Origin: Paracoccaceae bacterium
GTDB lineage: Bacteria > Pseudomonadota > Alphaproteobacteria > Rhodobacterales > Rhodobacteraceae
DNA: 60,718 nt
NCBI GenBank assembly: GCA_020832705.1
Contig: JAFIEE010000003.1
Coordinates: 1 to 60,718, forward strand
Direction: 5' to 3'
In this document: one piece after another, positions 16,349 through 25,381 of the stretch
How the letters are laid out: the number at the start of each line of letters is the position of its first letter
Numbering within the stretch: position 1 is the stretch's first letter
Program-made: the position numbers and the translations under genes
Notes under the pieces: generated by a model
The model's input: the letters and a program-made list of their open reading frames with translations, nothing else
Told to the model about the DNA's origin: nothing
The model's database searches: none

Positions 16349-18250
16349 TCACACCGGTGCCCAGATCACGCCCGCTGGCGGGATGTCCTGCCCCTCGCAG
16401 GCCACCGGTTCGGCGGCGTGATTGAACCAGAACCGCAGCCCCCCGGCGACCCGCGTGCGAAGGCCCTCGGGCAGGTCCCGTGTGGCAATCCCCTGCTGGC
16501 GGCAGATCTCGCGCAGGAGGGTGCGCAGCGTGGTATCGCAGGGCCAGCCGGTCAGGTATTGCAATGCCGGGCTGCCCATCAGCGCGGGCAGGCCATCGGC
16601 GCGGCGCCGGATCACCGGGGCGCTGCCCTCGACCTCTTCGGCCCAGTGCGCGAACGCGCCCCCGCCCTCCAGACCGACCCGCGCGCCGGGGGGCAGGCTT
16701 TCGACGCGCGCAACGCGTGCATCCAGCCCCGGCAGATCGGGCGGCAGCGCCGGCGGGATGGCGAAATCGGGGGTTTTCGCATTCGTCCGCGGCCCCAGCA
16801 CCACGGCCCCGCCCGCCGTGGCCAGCGCGGCACGCAACCGCGCGCGCAAAGTGAACAGGCCAGGCACCAGCACCAGCTTCCAGGCCGACAGGTCGGCGGT
16901 GTCCGGGGGGAGGATGTCGATATTCAGCCCCAGTCGCCGCAGGGCGCGATACCAGGCGAAGACAAGGCGGAAATAGTCGAAATCGGCGCCCTGCGGCTGG
17001 GTATCCCAGGCCCATGCACTTTCATAGTCGAACACCAGCGCCACATCGCCCGGGGCGGCGGCGGCGTCAGGGGCCTGCTCCAGTTCGCGCGCGACCTGCG
17101 CCGCCTCGGCCAGCCCCGGCGCAGGGGCACTGTCCGGGCGCAGAAGGCCCGCGTGCATCTGCTCCTGCGCGAAAGGTGCCTGGCGCCAGCGGAAATAGCA
17201 CACCGCCTCGGCGCCATGCGCAAGGGCTTCCCATGTCCAGAGCCGCACCATGCCGGGCAGGGGCGCGGGATTCCACGGCGCCCAGTTCACAGGGCCCGGC
17301 TGCTGCTCCATCACCCACCAGCGCCCCCGGCCCACAGCGCGGTAGAGGTCATGGTGGAAGGCCTGAAAATCCGGATCGCCTTGCCGCAGAAAGGCGGATT
17401 TGTGGGCTTTGTCGGCCTCCAGCCGGTCCGACAGGAAGCCCAGCGGGTAGCTGTCCCAGCTTGCGATATCGAGGTCCGCACCGACTGCGAAATGGTCGAA
17501 TTCGGTGATCCGGCCCATGTAGTTATGCGCGATGGGCGCGTCCGAGTGGCGGCGGATGACCTCTGCCTGCGCGCGGTTGAACGCCACCACCTGATCCGAC
17601 GCGAAGCGCCGGAAATCCATCACATGGGCCGGGTTCGGTTCGGTCACGGTCAGGTTGGGCAGATCGATCTGGTCGAAACTGTCGTATTCCATTGACCAGA
17701 ACACATTGCCCCAGGCGCGGTTGAGCGCCTGCGCGCTCTGGTATTTCTGCGCCAGCCAGTCGCGGAAGGCATGACGGGCCGCGTCGGAGTAGCTCAGAAC
17801 CGTATCGTGGCAGCCGTATTCGTTGTCGGTCTGCCAGGCGGCGACATGCGGGTTCCGCCCGTAGCGTTCGGCCAGCAGCGTAACGATACGCACGCATTCC
17901 TGCAGATAGCCGCGATGGCTGAAGCAGTAATGGCGGCGCGCGCCGAAGTTGCGCGGGCGCCCCCGGGAATCGACGGCCAGCATGTCGGGGTGACGGTCGA
18001 CCATCCAGCGCGGCGGGGTCGCGGTGGGGGTGCCGAGGACGACCTTCAGCCCCGCGGCGCCAAGCGTGGCGATGGCGCGGTCGAGCCAGTCGAAATCAAG
18101 CCGACCGGGTGCGGGTTCCAGCCGTGACCAGGCAAATTCGCCGATCCTGACCCATGTCAGACCGGCGTCGGCCATGCGGCGCGCATCTTCGGGCCAGGCA
18201 TCTTCGGGCCAGTGTTCGGGGTAGTAGCAGACACCGAGGGTGCGTTTCAT
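16349..18250 (-). CDS. Beta-galactosidase, glycoside hydrolase family 42
   Basis: A 633-residue cytoplasmic GH42 enzyme, close to the usual family length. It opens MKRTLGVCYYPEHWPEDAW. The acid/base Glu is Glu144 in AWQTDNEYGC, and the nucleophile candidate is Glu315 in WWVMEQQPG. The A domain is followed by the trimerisation and beta-sheet domains of the family. It releases galactose from beta-galactosides. It is the last gene of the galactoside operon, 58 bases after the lactonase; a GAGTATTT-type element fills part of that gap. There is no signal peptide, so substrates must be imported first. The frame opens at 18580 but the true start is clear from family alignment. Confidence 0.9.
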   Translation of the reverse strand: MKRTLGVCYYPEHWPEDAWPEDARRMADAGLTWVRIGEFAWSRLEPAPGRLDFDWLDRAIATLGAAGLKVVLGTPTATPPRWMVDRHPDMLAVDSRGRPRNFGARRHYCFSHRGYLQECVRIVTLLAERYGRNPHVAAWQTDNEYGCHDTVLSYSDAARHAFRDWLAQKYQSAQALNRAWGNVFWSMEYDSFDQIDLPNLTVTEPNPAHVMDFRRFASDQVVAFNRAQAEVIRRHSDAPIAHNYMGRITEFDHFAVGADLDIASWDSYPLGFLSDRLEADKAHKSAFLRQGDPDFQAFHHDLYRAVGRGRWWVMEQQPGPVNWAPWNPAPLPGMVRLWTWEALAHGAEAVCYFRWRQAPFAQEQMHAGLLRPDSAPAPGLAEAAQVARELEQAPDAAAAPGDVALVFDYESAWAWDTQPQGADFDYFRLVFAWYRALRRLGLNIDILPPDTADLSAWKLVLVPGLFTLRARLRAALATAGGAVVLGPRTNAKTPDFAIPPALPPDLPGLDARVARVESLPPGARVGLEGGGAFAHWAEEVEGSAPVIRRRADGLPALMGSPALQYLTGWPCDTTLRTLLREICRQQGIATRDLPEGLRTRVAGGLRFWFNHAAEPVACEGQDIPPAGVIWAPV

Positions 18251-18283
18251 GGCTGGCCGGGTCTCTGTGGGCTGATTTCGAAT

Positions 18284-18311
18284 TTGAGTATTTGTGGCAA
18301 AGAAATGGTCA
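18284..18311. repeat. GAGTATTT-type element fused to the lactonase stop codon
   Basis: A 28-base segment beginning TTGAGTATTT and ending in TCA, the minus-strand stop of the lactonase gene. It matches 24 of 28 positions with the segment at 23141-23168, which ends at the stop codon of another gene in the same operon. Confidence 0.6.
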
Positions 18312-19139
18312 CGGGATGACCCTGTGTTCGGGCTGTCCACGGCTGACACCGGGGGCGCGGAAGGTGGCGCCGTCGAGCGCCGTGGGGGTCGGGCGGTGCT
18401 CGCGCGCGGTGGTGCAGTAGAGGTCCGACAGGGTCGGGCCGCCGAAGGCGGGGCAGGAGGTATGCGGGGCGGGGAAGGTGACGGCGCGCAGAAAGCGGCC
18501 GTCCGGGGCATAGGCGGCGACGCGGGACGCGCCCCATTGCGCGACCCAGAAGGTGCCGCTCGCGTCGAAGACGGCGCCATCGGGGTTCAGGTTTTCGGCG
18601 CGCAGGTCGAGCCAGCATTCGGGCGCCGCCCTGGGCCAGCCTTCGGCATCAAGCGCCACGCGCATCACCTGCTGCGTGGCCGTATCGGTGAAGCAGGCGC
18701 TCTGGCCATCGGGGGGAAAGCAGATGGCGTTGGGGATCGTGATGTCGCGCAAGAGGCGGCGCAATTCGCCACGATGGTAGCGCCAGATGCTGCCCGCACC
18801 CTTTTGCGCCGCCTTGCCCATGGTGCCGATCCAGAAGCCGCCCTGCGGATCGGCGCGGCCATCGTTGGAGCGGGTGGCGGCATTTCCGGCCTCGAGCGCG
18901 CAGAGGGTGCGGTCCGTACCCGTGTCCAGATCGAACAGCATGAGGCGCGTTTCCGAAGCGATGAGGACGCTCGAGGCATCGACCCAGCCCATGGCCGACG
19001 TCATTTCGGGGAAATCCCAGGTCCGTGCAAGGCTGTGCAGCTTGCGACCGAGAATGTCGAACCAGAAGAATTCGGCGCGCTCCGGGTGCCAGAAGGCGCC
19101 TTCGCCCAGCTCGCAGCGGGTGGCGTTGAGCGGGGTCAT
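18309..19139 (-). CDS. SMP-30/gluconolactonase-family sugar lactonase
   Basis: A 276-residue six-bladed propeller lactonase. The [10 protein letters not shown] start carries the metal-binding Glu, and [19 protein letters not shown] holds the Asn/Asp ligands. The [18 protein letters not shown] repeat is typical of the family. In this operon it should open D-galactono-lactone made by the SDR dehydrogenase, giving galactonate for the dehydratase. Its ATG overlaps the aldolase stop by 4 bases. The frame runs upstream to 19586, but that part is aldolase DNA in another frame. Confidence 0.87.
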   Translation of the reverse strand: MTPLNATRCELGEGAFWHPERAEFFWFDILGRKLHSLARTWDFPEMTSAMGWVDASSVLIASETRLMLFDLDTGTDRTLCALEAGNAATRSNDGRADPQGGFWIGTMGKAAQKGAGSIWRYHRGELRRLLRDITIPNAICFPPDGQSACFTDTATQQVMRVALDAEGWPRAAPECWLDLRAENLNPDGAVFDASGTFWVAQWGASRVAAYAPDGRFLRAVTFPAPHTSCPAFGGPTLSDLYCTTAREHRPTPTALDGATFRAPGVSRGQPEHRVIP

Positions 19140-19735
19140 GCGCAGACATCCCATGCGGTGACGGCGATTCGGGCACGTTCGGCGACTGTGTCCGCCTCCA
19201 TGCCGGGAGCGTAGAGCGCTGTTCCCAGCCCGAATCCGGTTGCGCCCGCCTTGCGCCAGGTGGCGAAATCCGCAGGCCCGACACCGCCGACAGCATAGAC
19301 CGGGGCCTCGGGCGGCAGAACCGCGCGCATGGCTTTCAGCCCGTCCGCGCCCACCTTGAAGGCCGGAAACAGCTTCAGCCCCGTTGCGCCTGCGCGCAGG
19401 GCGGCGAAGGCCTCGGTCGGTGTGAAGACGCCGGGATAGCTGCCGAGCCCTGCGGCGACAGTTGCGGCGATGACCTGCGGGTTGCAATCGGGCGAGACGA
19501 TCAGTTGCGCGCCGGTCGCGGCCACGGCTTCGACCTGCGCCACTTCGAGCACGGTGCCTGCGCCGATCTGCGCGGCATCGCCACATTCGGCGACCATTGC
19601 CCGGATGCTGTCGAGGGGGTTGGGCGAGTTGAGCGGCACCTCGATCCTGGTGATCCCGGCGGCGATCAGCGCGCGGGTCACGGGCACGGCCTCGGGCGGA
19701 GTGATCCCGCGCAGGATGGCGATCAGTTCACGCAT
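19136..19735 (-). CDS. dgoA: 2-dehydro-3-deoxy-6-phosphogalactonate aldolase
   Basis: A 199-residue class I aldolase of the KDPG/KDPGal family. The Schiff-base Lys lies in TGLKLFPAF, the catalytic Glu in [11 protein letters not shown], and the phosphate-binding region is AVGGVGP. It cleaves 2-keto-3-deoxy-6-phosphogalactonate to pyruvate and glyceraldehyde 3-phosphate. Pairing with a DgoK-type kinase, overlapping by 13 bases, favours the galactonate over the gluconate substrate. The ATG at 19735 is the clear start. Confidence 0.88.
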   Translation of the reverse strand: MRELIAILRGITPPEAVPVTRALIAAGITRIEVPLNSPNPLDSIRAMVAECGDAAQIGAGTVLEVAQVEAVAATGAQLIVSPDCNPQVIAATVAAGLGSYPGVFTPTEAFAALRAGATGLKLFPAFKVGADGLKAMRAVLPPEAPVYAVGGVGPADFATWRKAGATGFGLGTALYAPGMEADTVAERARIAVTAWDVCA

Positions 19736-20634
19736 GGGCGCTCCGTCTGTGGCAGCAGGGCGCGGGCGGCGGCAAGCCCGGCAAGGGTCATTTCGGTGGC
19801 GTCATGGCAGGTGACCGGAACCGAGAGCGTGCCCAGCGCCTGCGCGTAATGCTGCGCCAGAGGCGCGGCGCCGATCATGGCGACGCGCTGGCCCAGCCAA
19901 TAGGGTTTCGCCGCGGCCAGTTCCGCGCCGATCAGCAGCCCCGAAAGCCGTGCGCGGCCAGATGCGGGGTCACGCGCTTGCAGCAGCCCTTCGGCCCGGA
20001 TCGAGAACAGGCGTGCGAGCAGGCGCTCCGGCCGTTCCATCCCCTGTGCCACGCCCTCGGTGAAGCCTGTGTCGTCCCAGCCGGAAACCGAGTGCCGCAG
20101 GACGGATCTTTCCGACAGCAGCGCGAACATCTCGCCGGTGAGGAAGGTCTGGAAGCTGACCACTTCCCCGGCGCTGACATGCACCCATTTGCTGTGTGTG
20201 CCGGGCAGGCAGAGCACCCCGTCCCAGCCGGGGTTCTGCGCGAGGAACCCTGCGATCTGGGTTTCCTCGCCGCGGATGACATCGGCGGGCCTGTGCTGTT
20301 TCAGCCCCGGCACAACATGGACAGAGAGCCGCAGGTCGCGGCAGGGGGCCTGCACCAGTGCACCGCCCAGCGGTGGGCAGGGGATGGCGCGATAGGGGGC
20401 CTCGACCCAGCCCTGACGACTGCCCGCCATGCCGCAGACAAGCACCGGTGTCACCTGCGCATCCGACAGCCAGTCGGCCACCAGCGCCAGAAGCGCGGGC
20501 TCGAAACCCTCGCGGGCAAGCTGGCCCATGCCCTGATCCGAGGCGGCCTGCCGGAGCACCCGGTCCCCCTGCAACCCCCAGACCCGCAGATGCGAGGTGC
20601 CCCAATCGACGGCGATCCAGTCGGGCGCGCTCAT
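19723..20634 (-). CDS. dgoK: 2-dehydro-3-deoxygalactonokinase
   Basis: A 303-residue sugar acid kinase of the DgoK family. Landmarks are the N-terminal phosphate loop ([14 protein letters not shown]), [16 protein letters not shown], and the [12 protein letters not shown] segment characteristic of the family. It phosphorylates 2-keto-3-deoxygalactonate with ATP before the aldolase step. Its 3' end overlaps the aldolase gene by 13 bases and its start overlaps the SDR stop by 4, supporting one transcript. Confidence 0.9.
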   Translation of the reverse strand: MSAPDWIAVDWGTSHLRVWGLQGDRVLRQAASDQGMGQLAREGFEPALLALVADWLSDAQVTPVLVCGMAGSRQGWVEAPYRAIPCPPLGGALVQAPCRDLRLSVHVVPGLKQHRPADVIRGEETQIAGFLAQNPGWDGVLCLPGTHSKWVHVSAGEVVSFQTFLTGEMFALLSERSVLRHSVSGWDDTGFTEGVAQGMERPERLLARLFSIRAEGLLQARDPASGRARLSGLLIGAELAAAKPYWLGQRVAMIGAAPLAQHYAQALGTLSVPVTCHDATEMTLAGLAAARALLPQTERPCVN

Positions 20635-21398
20635 CCTGTCACCACCACGCCGCCGTCGATGACAAGCGCCTGTCCGGTCATGGCGCGGCTGGCATCGGCG
20701 GCGAGGAAGAGCACACCCCCGGCGATATCCGCAGGTGCCAGAGTATCAGGCAGGCACTGGCGGTTCATGTGTTCGGCCAGGCCCTCGGGCGTGACCCAGT
20801 GTTCAAGCTGCCTGGGCGTCATCACCCAGCCCGGCGCCAGCGCATTGACGCGCACCCGGTCAGGGCCGAATTCGCGCGCGAGGCTGCGCGTCAGGCCGTT
20901 GAGCGCCGAATTCGCTGCCGTATAGAGCGGATAGCCCGCGTTCCCCATCATGTAGCTGATCGAGGTGATGTTGATGATCGACCCCTTGCCCGCCGCGCGC
21001 ATCGCGGGGGCAACCGCCTGAATGGCGGTCACATAACATTTGAAATTGATCGCAAGCGCCCGGTCCATGAAGTCCGGCGTGACGTCGTCGAGCGTGTGGC
21101 GCTGGTCATTGGCGGCGTTGTTGACCAGCACCTGCACCGGGCCGTGCGCCCCGGTCGCCTCGGCAATGGCAGATTGCAGCGCGGCAGCGTCGGTGATGTC
21201 ACAGGCGATGAAGCGAGGGCGGTTGCCGGTCGCCACCTCCATTTCGTCGCAGAAGGCACTGGCGTCAGAGCGCTGGACGAAGGCAACGCGCGCGCCCTGG
21301 CGCAGGAAGGCCTCGGTCAGCCCGGCGCCGATGCCCGAACCGCCACCGGTGATGAAAACCGAGGCGCCCTTGAGGTCGGGATAGGCGGGCAGGGTCAT
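20631..21398 (-). CDS. SDR-family dehydrogenase, probable galactose 1-dehydrogenase
   Basis: A 255-residue short-chain dehydrogenase. The cofactor loop is TGGGSGIGAG (about 18-27), NNAAN is at about 93-97, and the catalytic Ser146 and Tyr159 are present. The classical YxxxK is Tyr-Thr-Ala-Ala-Asn, with Asn163 (codon AAT) where Lys is expected. From context it should oxidise D-galactose to the lactone. I use the ATG at 21398 rather than the preceding TTG, because GGGAGA is well spaced for it and it overlaps the dehydratase stop by one base. Assignment to galactose rests on the neighbours; other aldoses such as L-arabinose or D-fucose are possible. Confidence 0.8.
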   Translation of the reverse strand: MTLPAYPDLKGASVFITGGGSGIGAGLTEAFLRQGARVAFVQRSDASAFCDEMEVATGNRPRFIACDITDAAALQSAIAEATGAHGPVQVLVNNAANDQRHTLDDVTPDFMDRALAINFKCYVTAIQAVAPAMRAAGKGSIINITSISYMMGNAGYPLYTAANSALNGLTRSLAREFGPDRVRVNALAPGWVMTPRQLEHWVTPEGLAEHMNRQCLPDTLAPADIAGGVLFLAADASRAMTGQALVIDGGVVVTG

Positions 21399-23107
21399 CA
21401 ATGGCTCTCCCTGGTGACGGGGCGTGTGTCCTTGCCGACGAGGAAATCGAGATCCGCGCCGCGATCGGCCTGGAGCACATGATCGACATAGAGTTTCGCA
21501 TAGCCGCGCGTGTAATGCGGGGGCTCGGGCGCCCAGTCGGCGCGACGGCGCGTCAGTTCCGCATCATCCACCAGCAGCGTCAACTCGCCCCGGCTGGCGG
21601 AAAGGCGGATGCGGTCGCCGGTGCGCACCAGCGCCAGCGGGCCGCCGGCCTGCGCCTCGGGGGCGACATGCAGGACCACGGTGCCGAAAGCCGTGCCCGA
21701 CATGCGGGCATCGGACACGCGCACCATGTCGCGCACGCCCTGTTTCACCAGCCGCGCCGGGATCGGCATGTTGCCGACCTCGGGCATGCCGGGATAGCCC
21801 TTTGGCCCGCAGCCTTTCAGCACCAGAACGGTCTCGGGCGTCACGGGCAGGTCGTCGCGGTCGATCTCGGCCTTGAGCTGCTCGATACTCTCGAACACAT
21901 AGGCGGGGCCCTCGTGCTCCAGCAGCGCATCGGTTGCGGCCGAGGGTTTCACGATGGCCCCGTCGGGGGCCAGATTGCCGCGCAGCACGCACAGACCGGC
22001 GGCGGGTTTGACGGGGTTCGAGAGCGGGCGGATCACGTCGTCGTTGAAGATTTCCGCGCCTTCGGCATAGGCGCTGATATCCCCGCCGAGCGCAGTTCGG
22101 GCGGGGCGGAGATGATCACGAAGCTGCGCGAGAACGGCAGGCATGCCGCCCGCATAGGCGAAATCTTCCATCAGATACTGGCCCGAGGGCATGCAGTTGA
22201 CCAGAAGCGGGATATCGCGGCCAAGCGCGATATCGGCAAGGCTCAGGTCAACCCCCACGCGGCCCGCGATGGCCAGCAGATGCACCACGGCATTGGTCGA
22301 CCCGCCCACGGCGGCATTGGCCAGGATCGCGTTTTCAAACGCGGCGCGGGTCAGGATGTCCGAGGGTTTGAGGTCTTCCTCGACCATCTCGACAATGCGC
22401 CGCCCGGTGTGATGGGCGAGCGCCGTGCGCCGCGCATCGACCGCAGGCAGGGCCGCATTGGTGGGCAGGGCGAGCCCCATCGCCTCGACCAGCGAGGCCA
22501 TGGTGCTGGCGGTGCCCATGGTCATGCAGACACCTGCCGAGCGCGACATGCCGGACTCGGCGGCCATGAAATCGGCAAGCGTCATGTCGCCCGCGCGCAC
22601 GGCTTCGGAAAATTTCCACACATCGGTGCCCGAGCCGATATCGCGGCCCTTCCATTTGCCGTTGAGCATCGGGCCGGAACTGACGACGATGCTGGGCAGA
22701 TCGACCGAGGCCGCGCCCATCACCTGCGCCGGTGTGGTCTTGTCGCAGCCCCCCAGCAACACCACACCGTCGATGCCATAGGCGCGGATGCATTCCTCGA
22801 CATCCATGGCCAGCAGGTTGCGAAACAGCATCGCGGTGGGTTTCATCTGCGTCTCGCCCAGCGAGGTCACCGGAAATTCCACCGGAAAGCCGCCCGCCTC
22901 CCAGACCCCGCGCTTGACGGCTTCGGCAAGGATGCGCAGGCCGGAATTGCAGGGCGTGAGTTCGGACCATGTGTTGCAGATGCCGATGATCGGGCGGCCA
23001 TCGAAGGCATGATCGGGAAAGCCCTGATTCTTCATCCATGAACGGTGGATGAAACCGTCCTTGTCGAGCTTTCCATACCATGCAGCGGAGCGGCGGGGGG
23101 GCTTCAT
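21398..23107 (-). CDS. IlvD/Edd-family sugar acid dehydratase
   Basis: A 569-residue dehydratase. The iron-sulfur cluster cysteines are visible in GICNTWSELTPCNSGLR, LLGGCDKTTPAQVMG and SAGVCMTMGTAST. The opening (RSAAWYGKLDKDGFIHRSWM) resembles the arabonate/xylonate/galactonate dehydratase branch rather than IlvD of branched amino acid synthesis. It should convert D-galactonate to 2-keto-3-deoxygalactonate. I chose the Met at 23107 by family length; the frame extends to 23212. An exact C5 or C6 substrate cannot be set by eye. Confidence 0.85.
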   Translation of the reverse strand: MKPPRRSAAWYGKLDKDGFIHRSWMKNQGFPDHAFDGRPIIGICNTWSELTPCNSGLRILAEAVKRGVWEAGGFPVEFPVTSLGETQMKPTAMLFRNLLAMDVEECIRAYGIDGVVLLGGCDKTTPAQVMGAASVDLPSIVVSSGPMLNGKWKGRDIGSGTDVWKFSEAVRAGDMTLADFMAAESGMSRSAGVCMTMGTASTMASLVEAMGLALPTNAALPAVDARRTALAHHTGRRIVEMVEEDLKPSDILTRAAFENAILANAAVGGSTNAVVHLLAIAGRVGVDLSLADIALGRDIPLLVNCMPSGQYLMEDFAYAGGMPAVLAQLRDHLRPARTALGGDISAYAEGAEIFNDDVIRPLSNPVKPAAGLCVLRGNLAPDGAIVKPSAATDALLEHEGPAYVFESIEQLKAEIDRDDLPVTPETVLVLKGCGPKGYPGMPEVGNMPIPARLVKQGVRDMVRVSDARMSGTAFGTVVLHVAPEAQAGGPLALVRTGDRIRLSASRGELTLLVDDAELTRRRADWAPEPPHYTRGYAKLYVDHVLQADRGADLDFLVGKDTRPVTRESH

Positions 23108-23140
23108 GTCGGGCCTTTGGTCTGTGGGGCGCGGGTGGGC

Positions 23141-23168
23141 TTGAGTATTTCTGGCAAGAAAATGATCA
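23141..23168. repeat. GAGTATTT-type element fused to the GH4 gene stop codon
   Basis: This 28-base partner of the 18284-18311 element (24 of 28 identical) begins TTGAGTATTT and ends exactly at TCA, the minus-strand stop of the alpha-galactosidase gene. It lies upstream of the dehydratase start. Confidence 0.6.
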
Positions 23169-24518
23169 GGCGGCCTTGCGGTTCCGGCACCAGTCGGGGA
23201 GCCAGTCGCCATGGGCCGCGATCAGATCATCCACCAGCGCACGGATCTGGCGCAGGTCCAGTTCTGCGGCGGTGTGCGGATCGAGCATGGCGGCGTGGTA
23301 GATATGGTCGCGGTTTTCGGTCAGAAGCGCCTGCACGGTGAGTTCCTGCACATTGAGATTGGTGCGCATCAGGGCGACGAGATGCGGCGGCAGGTCTGCG
23401 ACGACCGTGGGCTGGAGGCCATTGGCATCGACGAGTGTCGGCACTTCGACGGCGGCGCCATGGGGCAGTTGCGGGATGTAGCCGCGATTGGCGTGATTGC
23501 CGTAGATGACCGAGGGCGTGCCGGTGCTGAGACTGTCCATGATGGTGGCGGCGTATTCGTTCGAGGCATCGTGTTCGATCGCTGGCGCCGCCTTCAGCGC
23601 TTCGGCCTGAGCGCCCCAGGCGTGGATCTGTTCCTCGCAGCGTTTGGGGTATTCGTCGAGCGGTATGCGGAAGCTTTCGATCAGGTCGGGGCGGTGGGAC
23701 TTGATGAACCACGGGACGTATTCGGCGAAATGTTCGGAGGATTCGGTGACGAAATACCCGAAATGCTGCATGACTTCATAGCGCACCAGATTGGGGCAGC
23801 GCGGGTTCCAGTGGGATTCAAGCGGGATGCGGCCTGCGCGGTAGCCCGCGCGCAGGGCCGGGTAGAGGTCGCGCCAGCCGCTGCCATCGCGGGCCTCGAG
23901 CGCGAGGTAGAAGGCCATGTGATTGATGCCTGCCGCGCGGTAGCGCAGGTCATTCACATCAAGGCCAAGGTCGCGCGCGAGTTCAAAGGCCGTGCCCTGC
24001 ACCGAATGGCACAGGCCCACTTGCCGGATGTCCGGGTAACGTGCGGCCAGCGCCCATGTGTTGATTGCCATGGGATTGACGTAGTTCAGCATCAGCGCGC
24101 CCGGGCAGAGCGTGCGCATGTCCTCGGCGAGCTGCCAGAGGTGGGGGACGGTGCGCAACCCGCGCATGATCCCGCCGATGCCCAGAGTGTCGGCGATGGT
24201 CTGGCGCAACCCGTAAGCCCCGGGGATTTCGAAATCCGTCACGGTGCAGGGTCTGTAGCCGCCGATCTGGAAGGCGACGATGACGAAATCCGCGCCATCG
24301 AGGGCCGCGCGCCGGTCAGTCGTCGCCGAGACTGTCGCGCCCGCGCCGAGCGACGCCACCAGCTTGCGCGCCACAAGTGCCGATTCCTCCAGCCGGGCGC
24401 TGTCGATGTCCATCAGCGCGATATGGGCGTCCGACAGGGCAGGGCGCAGCAGCGCGTCACCGATCAGGTTTTTCATGAAGACGGTCGATCCCGCACCGAT
24501 GAAGGCGATTTTCGTCAT
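23166..24518 (-). CDS. Alpha-galactosidase, glycoside hydrolase family 4
   Basis: A 450-residue GH4 enzyme. The N-terminal NAD-binding loop is FIGAGSTVF (about 5-13). The metal-binding Cys lies in GLCHSVQGT and the His in GINHMAFYL, with LNYVNPMAINTWA between. GH4 enzymes use NAD+ and Mn2+ in an oxidation-elimination mechanism. The MelA-like sequence suggests alpha-galactosides or alpha-galacturonides; the galactose pathway in the same operon favours the former. Located between the transporter permeases and the dehydratase, it hydrolyses imported sugars in the cytoplasm. Confidence 0.88.
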   Translation of the reverse strand: MTKIAFIGAGSTVFMKNLIGDALLRPALSDAHIALMDIDSARLEESALVARKLVASLGAGATVSATTDRRAALDGADFVIVAFQIGGYRPCTVTDFEIPGAYGLRQTIADTLGIGGIMRGLRTVPHLWQLAEDMRTLCPGALMLNYVNPMAINTWALAARYPDIRQVGLCHSVQGTAFELARDLGLDVNDLRYRAAGINHMAFYLALEARDGSGWRDLYPALRAGYRAGRIPLESHWNPRCPNLVRYEVMQHFGYFVTESSEHFAEYVPWFIKSHRPDLIESFRIPLDEYPKRCEEQIHAWGAQAEALKAAPAIEHDASNEYAATIMDSLSTGTPSVIYGNHANRGYIPQLPHGAAVEVPTLVDANGLQPTVVADLPPHLVALMRTNLNVQELTVQALLTENRDHIYHAAMLDPHTAAELDLRQIRALVDDLIAAHGDWLPDWCRNRKAA

Positions 24519-24529
24519 CTGGCGGCCCC

Positions 24530-25378
24530 TTACTTGACTGCGCCGAGCGTGAGGCCCGCGATGAAGTGCTTCTGCATCAGGAAGAACATCATCACGGGTG
24601 GCAGGGCGGCGATGATACTGCCTGCGCTCATCATGTGATAGGCGGCGCGGAACTGGCTGTTGAAGGCGGTGATCCCGGCGGTGACGGGTTGGCTTTCCAC
24701 GCCCTGGGTCAGTACCACGGCCCAGAAGTAGTCATTCCAGATGAAGGTGAAGATCAGCACCGACAGTGCCGCAATGGCCGGGCGCATCAGGGGCAGGACG
24801 ACATACCAGAAGATGCGGATCTCGCTCACGCCCTCCACCCGCGCGGCCTCGATCAGTTCGCGCGGGAGCGCCCGGATGAAATTGCGCATGAACAGCGTGC
24901 AGAACCCGGTCTGGAATGCGATGTGGAACAGCACCAGCCCCAGCCGCGTGTCATACAGCCCCATGTTCACCGTCAGGTCGCGCACCGGCACCATCAGGAT
25001 CTGGAAGGGCACGAAATTGCCCGCCACGAACATGAAGAAGATCCAGATATTGCCCCGGAAACGGTAGACCCCCAGAGCGAAGCCGGTCATGCAGGACAGC
25101 GCCACCGCGCCGATCACCGTGGGCACGGTGATGAAGACCGAGTTCAGCAGGTAGCGCGGCATGGCACTGTCGGTGAAGACGCGGCTGTAGTTCTCGACCC
25201 CTGCGAAGGTTGATGGCCAGCCCCAGAGATTGCCCTGGGTGAAGTCCGCATCGGGCTTGATCGAAAACAGCGCCACCATCAGGAGCGGCAACAGCCACAG
25301 GATCAGCGCGAAAGGCAGGAGCGCCTTGTATCCGGCCTGCACGGCGGCGGAGCGGCGTTCGACAGGGGTGGGGAACAT
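24530..25378 (-). CDS. Sugar ABC transporter permease, MalG type
   Basis: A 282-residue inner-membrane permease of the carbohydrate CUT1 family, with six membrane segments. The coupling loop reads LPRELIEAARVEGVSEIRIFW, followed by the PLMRPAIAALSVLIFTFIWNDY helix, typical of MalG partners. It is encoded 11 bases upstream of the GH4 gene and 3 bases after the MalF-type permease gene. Together they import galactosides. Confidence 0.87.
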   Translation of the reverse strand: MFPTPVERRSAAVQAGYKALLPFALILWLLPLLMVALFSIKPDADFTQGNLWGWPSTFAGVENYSRVFTDSAMPRYLLNSVFITVPTVIGAVALSCMTGFALGVYRFRGNIWIFFMFVAGNFVPFQILMVPVRDLTVNMGLYDTRLGLVLFHIAFQTGFCTLFMRNFIRALPRELIEAARVEGVSEIRIFWYVVLPLMRPAIAALSVLIFTFIWNDYFWAVVLTQGVESQPVTAGITAFNSQFRAAYHMMSAGSIIAALPPVMMFFLMQKHFIAGLTLGAVK

Positions 25379-25381
25379 GGC

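Noticed and set aside
18309-19586. A longer lactonase reading frame suggesting a fusion or frameshift with the aldolase
   Set aside because: The upstream part is aldolase DNA in a different frame; both genes are intact and overlap by 4 bases.
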